Positions 55,901 through 64,000 of a stretch of 64,000 bases of DNA are shown one piece after another (within the stretch, counting starts at the first letter, position 1; the number at the start of each line of letters is the position of its first letter). Both the position numbers and the translations under genes were made by a program. This stretch comes from Hirundichthys speculiger (Eukaryota > Chordata > Actinopteri > Beloniformes > Exocoetidae). The stretch lies in NCBI GenBank assembly GCA_018398805.1, contig JAGFBZ010000816.1, positions 186,001-250,000 of the forward strand, given 5' to 3'. The notes under the pieces are model-generated. The model was not told where the DNA came from, did no database searches, and saw only the letters and a program-made list of their open reading frames with translations.

Positions 55901-58900
55901 GGGTCTGGGTCCAGGTTTGGGTCCTGGTTTGGGTCCAGGTTTGGGTCTTGGTCCAGGTTTGGGTCCAGGTCTGGGTCCTGGTTTGGGTCCAGGTTTGGGT
56001 CTTGGTCTGGGTCCAGGTTTGGGTCCTGGTTTGGGTCCTGGTTTGGGTCCCAGTTGGGGTTCAGGTTTGGGTCCAGGCTTGGGTCGAGGTTTGTGTCCCA
56101 GTTGGGGTCCAGGTTTGGGTCCTGGTTTGGGTCCAGGTTTGGGCCCTGGTTTGGGTCCATGTTTGGGTCCCAGTTGGGGTTCAGGTTTGGGTCCTTGTTT
56201 GGGTCCAGGTTTGGGTCTTGGTTTGGGTCCAGGTTTGGGTCCAGGTTTGGGGTCCAGGTCTGGGTCCTAGTTTGGGTCCCGGTTTGGGTCCTGGTTTGGG
56301 TCCAGGTTTGGTCCAGGTTTGGGTCCTGGTTTGGGTCCTGTTTTGGGTCCTGGTTTGGGTCCAGGTCTGGGTCAAGGTTTGGGTCTTGGTCTGGGTCCAG
56401 GTTTGGGTCAAGGTTTGGGTCCTGGTTTGGATCCTGGTTTGGGTCTTGGTTTGGGTCCAGGTTTGGGTCCAGGTTTGGGTCCCGGTTTGGGTCCAGGTCT
56501 GGGTCCTGGTTTGGGTCCAGGTTTGGGTCTTGGTCTGGGTCCAGGTTTGGGTCCCGGTTTGGGTCCAGGTCTGGGTCCTGGTTTGGGTCCAGGTTTGGGT
56601 CTTGGTCTGGGTCCAGGTTTGGGTCCTGGTTTGGGTCCTGGTTTGGGTCCCAGTTGGGGTTCAGGTTTGGGTCCAGGCTTGGGTCGAGGTTTGTGTCCCA
56701 GTTGGGGTTTAGGTTTGGGTCCAGGTCTGGGTCCAGGTTTGGGTCCAAGTTTGGGTTCAGGTTTGAGTCCAGGTCTGGGTCCAGGTTTGGGTCCAGGTCT
56801 GGGTCCAGGTTTGGGTCCAGGTTTGGGTCCAGGTTTGGGTCCTGGTTTGAGTCAGGGTCTGGGTCCAGGTCTGGGTCCAGGTCTGTGTCCTGGTTTGGGT
56901 CCAGGTTTGGGTCTTGGTTATGGTCCAGGTTTGGGTCTTGGTTTGGGTCCCAGTTTGGGCTCTGGTTTGGGTCCAGGTTTGGGTCTTGGTTTGGGTCCAG
57001 GTTTGGGTCTCAGTTTGGGTTCTGGTTTGGGTCCAGGTTTGGGTCCAGGTTTGGGTCCAGGTCAGGGTCCAGGTCTGGGTCCAGGTTTGGGTCCAGGTTT
57101 TGGTCCAAGTCTGGGTCCTGGTTTAGGTCCAGGTTTGGGTCCTGGTATGCATACTGGTTTGGGTCCAAGTTTGGGTCCCAGTTGGGGTTCAGGTTTGGGT
57201 CCAAGTTTGGGTCCTGGTTTGGGTCCAGATTTGGGTCCCAATTGGGGTTCAGGTTTGGGTCAAGGTTTGGGTCTTGGTCTGGGTCCAGGTTTGGGTCCTC
57301 GTTTGGGTCCAGGTTTGGGTCCAGGTCTGGGTCCAGGTTTGGGTCCTGGTTTGGGTCCAGATTTGGGTCCCAATTGGGGTTCAGGTTTGGGTCAAGGTTT
57401 GGGTCTTGGTCTGGGTCCAGGTTTGGGTCCTCGTTTGGGTCCAGGTTTGGGTCCAGGTCTGGGTCCAGGTTTGGGTCCTGGTTTGGGTCCAGGTTTGGGC
57501 CCTGGTTTGGGTCCATGTTTGGGTCCCAGTTGGGGTTCAGGTTTGGGTCCTGGTTTGGGTCCAGGTTTGGGTCTTGGTTTGGGTCCAGGTTTGGGTCCAG
57601 GTCTGGGTCCTGGTTTGGGTCCCGGTTTGGGTCCTGTTTTGGGTCCTGGTTTGGGTCCAGGTCTGGGTCAAGGTTTGGGTCTTGGTCTGGGTCTAGGTTT
57701 GGGTCAAGGTTTGGGTCCTGGTTTGGATCCTGGTTTGAGTCTTGGTTTGGGTCCAGGTTTGGGTCCAGGTTTGGGTCCAGGTTTGGGTCCCGGTTTGGGT
57801 CCAGGTCGGGGTCCTGGTTTGGGTCCAGGTTTGGGTCTTGGTCTGGGTCCAGGTTTGGGTCCTGGTTTGGGTCCCGGTTTGGGTCAAGGTCTGGGTCCAG
57901 GTCTGGGTCCAGGTCTGGGTCCTGGTTTCGGTCCAGGTTTGGGTCCAGGTTTGGTCCAGGTTTGGGTCTTGGTTTGGGTCCAGGTGTGGGTCCTGGTTTG
58001 GGTCCCGGTTTGGGTCCAGGTCTGGGTCCTGGTTTGGGTCCAGGTTTGGGTCCAGGTTTGGGTCCAGGTCTGGGTCCTGGTTTGGGTCCAGGTTTGGGTC
58101 CTGGTTTGGGTCCCAGTTGGGGTTCAGCTTTTGGTCCAGGTTTAGGTCGAGGTTTGTGTCCCAGTTGGGGTTTAGGTTTGGGTCCAGGTCTGGGTCCAGG
58201 TTTGGGTCCAGGTTTGGGTCCAAGTTTGGGTTCAGGTTTGAGTCCAGGTCTGGGTCCAGGTTTGGGTCCAGGTCTGGGTCCAGGTTTGGGTCCAGGTTTG
58301 GGTCCAGGTTTGGGTCCTGGTTTGAGTCATGGTCTGGGTCCAGGTCTGGGTCCAGGTCTGTGTCCTGGTTTGGGTCCAGGTTTGGGTCTTAGTTATGGTC
58401 CAGGTTTGGGTCTTGGTTTGGGTCCCAGTTTGGGCTCTGGTTTGGGTCCATGTTTGGGTCTTGGTTTGGGTCCAGGTTTGGGTCTCAGTTTGGGTTCTGG
58501 TTTGGGTCCAGGTTTGGTTCTAGGTTTGGGTCCAGGTTAGGGTCCTGGTTTGGGTCCCAGTTTGGGTCCAGGTTTGGGTCCAGGTTTGGGTCCTGGTTTG
58601 GGTCCAGGTTTGGGTCTTGGTTTGGGTCATTCTCTGGGTCTAGGTTTGGGTCATTCTCTGGGTCTAGGTTTGGGTCATTCTCTGGGTCCAGGTTTGGATC
58701 CTGGTTTGGGTCCCGGTTTGTGTCCAGGTCTAGGTCCTGGATTTCGGTCCAGGTTTGGGTCCAGGTTTGGTCCCCGTTTGGATCTTGGTTTGGGTCCAGG
58801 TCTGGGTCAAGGTTTGGGTCCTTGTTTGGGTCCTGGTTTGGGTCAAGGTTTGGGTCCTGGTTTGGATCCTGGTTTGGGTCCCGGTTTGGTCCAGGTTTGG

Positions 58901-61900
58901 GTCCTGGTTTGGGTCCTGTTTTGGGTCCTGGTTTGGGTCCAGGTATGGGTCAAGGTTTGGGTCTTGGTCTGGGTCCAGGTTTGGGTCAAGGTTTGGGTCC
59001 TGGTTTGGATCCTGGTTTGGGTCTTGGTTTGGGTCCCAGTTTGGGTCCAGGTTTGGGTCCAGGTCTCGGTCCTGGTTTGGGTCATTCTCTGGGTCTAGGT
59101 TTGGGTCATTCTCTGGGTCCAGGTTTGGGTACTGGTTTGGGTCCCGGTTTGTGTCCAGGTTTGGGTCCAGGTCTGGGTCCAGGTCTAGGTCCTGGATTTC
59201 GGTCCAGGTTTGGGTCCAGGTTTGGGTCCTGGTTTGGATCCTGGTTTGGGTCTTGGTTTGGGTCCAGGTCTGGGTCAAGGTTTGGGTCCTGGTTTGGGTC
59301 CTGGTTTGGGTCAAGGTTTGGGTCCTGGTTTGGATCCTGGTTTGGGTCTTGGTTTGGGTCCTGGTTTGGGTCCAGGTTTGGGTCCAGGTCAGGGTCCAGG
59401 TCTGGGTCCAGGTTTGGGTCCAGGTTTTGGTCCAAGTCTGGGTCCTGGTTTAGGTCCAGGTTTGGGTCCTGGTATGCATACTGGTTTGGGTCCAAATTTG
59501 GGTCCCAGTTGGGGTTCAGGTTTGGGTCCAAGTTTGGGTCCTTGTTTGGGTACAGGTTTGGGTCCAGGTCTGGGTCCAGGTTTGGGTCCTGGTTTGGGTC
59601 CAGATTTGGGTCCCAATTGGGGTTTAGGTTTGGGTCCTGGTTTGGGTCAAGGCTTGGGTCTTGGTCTGGGTCCAGGTTTGGGTCCTGGTTTGGGTCCAGG
59701 TTTGGGTCCAGGTTTGGGTCCAGGTCTGGGTCCAGGTTTGGGTCCTGGTTTGGGTCCAGGTTTGGGCCCTGGTTTGGGTCCATGTTTGGGTCCCAGTTGG
59801 GGTTCAGGTTTGGGTCCTGGTTTGGGTCCAGGTTTGGGTCTTGGTTTGGGTCCAGGTTTGGGTCCAGGTCTGGGTCCTGGTTTGGGTCCCGGTTTGGGTC
59901 CTGGTTTGGGTCAAGGCTTGGGTCTTGGTCTGGGTCCAGGTCAGGGTCCTGGTTTTGGTCCAGGTTTGGGTCCAGGTCTGGGTCCTGGTTTGGGTCCAGG
60001 TTTGGGTCCTGGTTTGGATCCTGGTTTGGGTCCTGGTTTGGGTCCATGGTTGGGGTTCTGGTTTGGGTCCAGGTTTGGGTTTTGGTTTGGTCCTGGTTTG
60101 AGTCCTGGTTTGGGTCCAGGTTTTGGGCCCTGGTTTTGGGTCCATGTTTGGGTCCCAGTTGGGGTTCAGGTTTGGGTCCAGGTTTGGGTCCAGGTTGGTT
60201 TGGGTCCAGGTTGGTTTGGGTCCAGGTTTGGGTCCAGGTCCTGGGTTGGTTTGGGGTCCTGGTTTGGGTCCAGGTTTGGGTCCAGGGTTGGGTCCTGGTT
60301 TGGGGTCCAGGTTTTGGGGTCCTGGTTTGGGTCCAGGTCTGGGTCAAGGTTTGGGTCTTTGGTCTGGATCCAGGTTTGGGTCAGGTTTGGGTCCTGGTTT
60401 GGATCCTGGTTTGGGTCTTGGTTTGGGTCCAGGTTTGGGTCCAGGTTTGGGTCCAGGTCTGGGTCCTGGTTTGGGTCCAGGTTTGGGTCCTGGTTGGGTC
60501 TGGGTCCAGGTTTGGGTCCTGGTTTTGGGTCCCGGTTTGGGTCAAGGTCTGGGTCCAGGTCTGGGTCCTGGTTTGGGTCCAGGTTTGGGTCCAGGTTTGG
60601 GTCCAGGTTTGGGTCTTGGTTTGGGTCCAGGTGTGGGTCCTGGTTTGGGTCCTGGTTTGGGTCCCGGTTTGGGTCCAGGTCTGGGTCCTGGTTTGGGTCC
60701 AGGTTTGGGTCCAGGTTTGGGTCCAGTTCTGGGTCCTGGTTTGGGTCCAGGTTTGAGTCCTGGTTTGGATCCTGGTTTGGGTCCTGGTTTGGGTCCATGG
60801 TTGGGGTACTGGTTTGGGTCCAGGTTTGGGTTTTGGTTTGGTCCTGGTTTGAGTCCTGGTTTGGGTCCAGGTTTGGGTCCCAGTTTGGGTCCATGTTTGG
60901 GTCCAGGTCAGGGTCCAGGTCTGGGTCCAGGTTTTGGTCCAGGTTTGGTCCAGGTTTGGGTCTTGGTTTAGGTCCAGGTTTGGGTCCTGGTTTGGGTCAA
61001 GGTTTGCGTCCTGGTTTGGATCCTGTTTTGGGCCCTGGTTTGGGTCCTGGTTTGAGTCCTGGTTCAGGTCCAGGTCTGGGTCCCGGTTTGGGTCCAGGTT
61101 TGGGTCCCGGTTTGGGTCCAGGTTTGGGTCCTGGTTTGGGTCCAGGTTTGGGCCCTGGGTTTGGGTCCATTTGGGTTTGGGTCCAGGTTGGGGTCCTGGT
61201 TTGGGTCCCTGGTTTGGGTCCAGGTTTTGGGTCCAGGTTTGGGGTCCTGGTTGGTCCTGGTTTGGGTCCCGGTTTTGGGTCCTGGTTTGGGTCCAGGTTT
61301 GGGTCCGGTTGGGTCCGGGTTTGGGTCCTGTTTTGGGTCCTGGGTTTTGGGTCCAGGTTTGGTCCTGGTTTGGTCCTTTTGGTCCTGGTTTGGGTCAGGT
61401 CTTGGGTCAAGGTTTGGGTCTTGGTCTGGGTCCAGGTTTGGGTTTTGGGGTCCTGGTTTGGGTCCTGGTTTGGGTCTTGGTTTGGGTCCAGGTTTGGGTC
61501 CAGGTTTGTGTCCAGGTCTGGGTCCTGGTTTGGGTCCAGGTTTTGGGTCTTGGTCTGGGTCCAGGTTTGGGTCCTGGTGGTCCTGGGTCCAGGTTTGGGT
61601 CCCAGGTTTGGGTCCAGGTTTGGTCCAGGTTTGGGTCCTGGTTCCTGGGTTGGTCCTGGTTTGGGTCCCGGTTTGGGTCCAGGTCTGGGTCCAGGTTTTT
61701 GGGTCCAGGTTTGGGTCCTGGTTTGGGTCCTGGTTTGGGGTCCAGGGTTGGGTCCAGGTCAGGGTCCTGGTTTGGGTCCAGGTTTGGGTGGTCCTGGGTC
61801 CTGGTTTGGGTCCAGGTTTGGGTCCTGGTTTTGGGTCCTGGTTTGGGTCCTGGTTTGGGTCCATGGTTGGGGTACTGGTTTGGGTCCAGGTTTGGGTTTT

Positions 61901-64000
61901 GGTTTGGTCCTGGTTTGAGTCCTGGTTTGGGTCCAGGTTTGGGCCCTGGTTTGGGTCCATGTTTGGGTCCCAGTTGGGGTTCAGGTTTGGGTCCAGGTTT
62001 GGGTCTTGGTTTGGGTCCAGGTTTGGGTCCAGGTCTGGGTCTTGGTTTGGGTCCCGGTTTTGGTCCTGGTTTGGGTCCAGGTTTGGGTCCTGGTTTGGGT
62101 CCTGTTTTGGGTCCTGGTTTGGGTCCAGGTCTGGGTCAAGGTTTGGGTCTTGGTCTGGGTCCAGGTTTGGGTCAAGGTTTGGGTCCTGGTTTGGATCCTG
62201 GTTTGGGTCTTGGTTTGGGTCCAGGTTTGGGTCCAGGTTTGGGTCCAGGTTTGGGTCCCGGTTTGGGTCCTGGTTTGGGTCCTGTTTTGGGCCCTGGTTT
62301 GGGTCCTGGTTTGAGTCCTGGTTCAGGTCCAGGTCTGGGTCCCGGTTTGGGTCCAGGTTTGGGTCCCGGTTTGGGTCCAGGTTTGGGTCCTGGTTTGGGT
62401 CCAGGTTTGGGCCCTGGTTTGGGTCCATGTTTGGGTCCTGGTTTGGGTCCAGGTTTGGGCCCTGGTTTGGGTCCATGTTTGGGTCCCAGTTGGGGTTCAG
62501 GTTTGGGTCCTGGTTTGGGTCCAGGTTTGGGTCTTGGTTTGGGTCCAGGTTTGGGTCCAGGTCTGGGTCCTGGTTTGGGTCCCGGTTTGGGTCCTGGTTT
62601 GGGTCCAGGTTTGGGTCCTGGTTTGGGTCCTGTTTTGGGTCCTGGTTTGGGTCCAGGTCTGGGTCAAGGTTTGGGTCTTGGTCTGGGTCCAGGTTTGGGT
62701 CAAGGTTTGGGTCCTGGTTTGGATCCTGGTTTGGGTCTTGGTTTGGGTCCAGGTTTGGGTCCAGGTTTGGGTCCAGGTCTGGGTCCTGGTTTGGGTCCAG
62801 GTTTGGGTCTTGGTCTGGGTCCAGGTTTGGGTCCTGGTTTGGGTCCCGGTTTGGGTCCAGGTCTGGGTCCAGGTCTGGGTCCTGGTTTGGGTCCAGGTTT
62901 GGGTCCAGGTTTGGTCCAGGTTTGGGTCCAGGTGTGGGTCCTGGTTTCGGTCCTGGTTTGGGTCCCGGTTTGGGTCCAGGTCAGGGTCCTGGTTTGGGTC
63001 CAGGTTTGGGTCCTGGTTTGGATCCTGGTTTGGGTCCTGGTTTGGGTCCATGGTTGGGGTACTGGTTTGGGTCCAGGTTTGGGTTTTGGTTTGGTCCTGG
63101 TTTGAGTCCTGGTTTGGGTCCAGGTTTGGGCCCTGGTTTGGGTCCATGTTTGGGTCCCAGTTGGGGTTCAGGTTTGGGCCCAGGTTTGGGTCTTGGTTTG
63201 GGTCCAGGTTTGGGTCCAGGTCTGGGTCTTGGTTTGGGTCCCGGTTTGGGTCCTGGTTTGGGTCCAGGTTTGGGTCCTGGTTTGGGTCCTGTTTTGGGTC
63301 CTGGTTTGGGTCCAGGTCTGGGTCAAGGTTTGGGTCTTGGTCTGGGTCCAGGTTTGGGTCAAGGTTTGGGTCCTGGTTTGGATCCTGGTTTGGGTCTTGG
63401 TTTGGGTCCAGGTTTGGGTCCAGGTTTGGGTCCCGGTTTGGGTCCTGGTTTGGGTCCATGGTTGGGTACTGGTTTGGGTCCAGGTTTGGGTTTTGGTTTG
63501 GTCCTGGTTTGAGTCCTGGTTTGGGTCCAGGTTTGGGTCCCAGTTTGGGTCCAGGTTTGGGTCCAGGTCAGGGTCCAGGTCTGGGTCCAGGTTTTGGTCC
63601 AGGTTTGGTCCAGGTTTGGGTCTTGGTTTAGGTCCAGGTTTGGGTCCTGGTTTGGGTCAAGGTTTGCGTCCTGGTTTGGATCCTGTTTTGGGCCCTGGTT
63701 TGGGTCCTGGTTTGAGTCCTGGTTCAGGTCCAGGTCTGGGTCCCGGTTTGGGTCCAGGTTTGGGTCCCGGTTTGGGTCCAGGTTTGGGTCCTGGTTTGGG
63801 TCCAGGTTTGGGCCCTGGTTTGGGTCCATGTCGGGGTCCTGGTTTGGGTCCAGGTTTGGGCCCTGGTTTGGGTCCATGTTTGGGTCCCAGTTGGGGTTCA
63901 GGTTTGGGTCCTGGTTTGGGTCCAGGTTTTGGGTCTTTGGTTTTTTGGGTCCAGGTTTGGGTCCAGGTCTGGGTCCTGGTTTGGGTCCCGGTTTGGGTCC
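46979..64000. repeat. Giant 12-bp minisatellite, at least 17.0 kb, runs off the window
   Basis: The core unit is GGTTTGGGTCCA. The main variants are T or C at position 4 and A, T or C at position 12; GGTCTTGGTCTG, CCCAGTTGGGGTTCAGG and GGTATGCATACTGG occur as landmark units. The array is nearly uninterrupted for some 1,400 units. Because 12 is a multiple of three, long frames stay open on both strands: GLGP, VWVQ and FGSR on plus; DPNL, TQTW and PKPG on minus. None shows a start context, signal peptide, splice structure or flanking domain, so I annotate a satellite and not genes. It begins about 1.6 kb upstream of the rgl2 CpG island. Confidence 0.97.
50020..55500. repeat. 3.1-kb higher-order duplication within the 12-bp array
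   Basis: Landmarks in 50.5-52.4 kb recur in the same order about 3.1 kb to the right. GGTATGCATAGTGG is at 50553 and 53651. GGTTATGGTCCAGG is near 50884 and 53987. GGTACAGGTTTGGTCCACG is near 51424 and 54536. GGTATGCATAC is at 52165 and 55260. The blocks therefore arose by a large tandem duplication rather than unit-by-unit slippage. Confidence 0.8.

Noticed and set aside
46925..64000. Open frames up to 1069 codons ([24 protein letters not shown]) in the 12-bp array
   Set aside because: All six frames stay open because the unit is 12 bp and stop-free. The frames switch at indels and lack flanking domains, signal peptides or exon structure.

Overview
The window looks like vertebrate nuclear DNA, most likely from a teleost fish. 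It holds one spliced gene with GT-AG introns and a CpG-rich promoter. The introns are packed with fish-type repeats: hAT-like elements, a non-LTR retrotransposon, a tRNA-derived SINE, and many mini- and microsatellites. No bacterial or viral gene organisation is visible. Species cannot be named from the sequence alone.

The only gene I can support in full is on the minus strand, and I identify it as rgl2 (Ral guanine nucleotide dissociation stimulator-like 2). Nineteen coding exons run from 41679 (start codon) down to 750 (stop codon). Every junction is GT-AG and the phases agree throughout, giving 2208 nt and a predicted 735-residue protein. Its order is RasGEF N-terminal (REM) module, CDC25-type RasGEF catalytic domain, a Ser/Pro linker and a Ras-association domain. 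The C-terminus (FPRIKAKGRRLVRTLF) and the MLPR start are RGL2-like rather than RALGDS-, RGL1- or RGL3-like. A CpG-rich block at 44640-45345 is the likely promoter, with a candidate non-coding first exon whose donor follows 44901.

Layout from left to right. 1-749 is the 3' side of rgl2. 932-27241 contains coding exons separated by introns that mostly carry their own repeat: a 29-bp minisatellite, a hAT-like element with a SINE inside, further hAT-like elements, a 19-bp minisatellite, a 2.6-kb LINE abutting a splice donor, a nested hAT pair, a ~1-kb palindrome, a 0.9-kb GGAT microsatellite and a 3.2-kb 21-bp minisatellite. 27290-41520 is a 14-kb intron that includes three hAT-like elements nested inside one another. 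41700-41936 is a degenerate TTAGGG-like array beside the start-codon exon. From about 46979 to the right edge (at least 17 kb) lies one continuous array of a 12-bp unit, GGTTTGGGTCCA, starting about 1.6 kb upstream of the CpG island.

The long open frames in the 12-bp array, and in the other tandem arrays, follow from unit length and composition. I do not call them genes. The observations most worth following up are the giant 12-bp array with its higher-order duplications and its mainly synonymous variation in one frame, the triple nested hAT insertion, the LINE that forms part of a splice donor, and the interstitial telomere-like tract.
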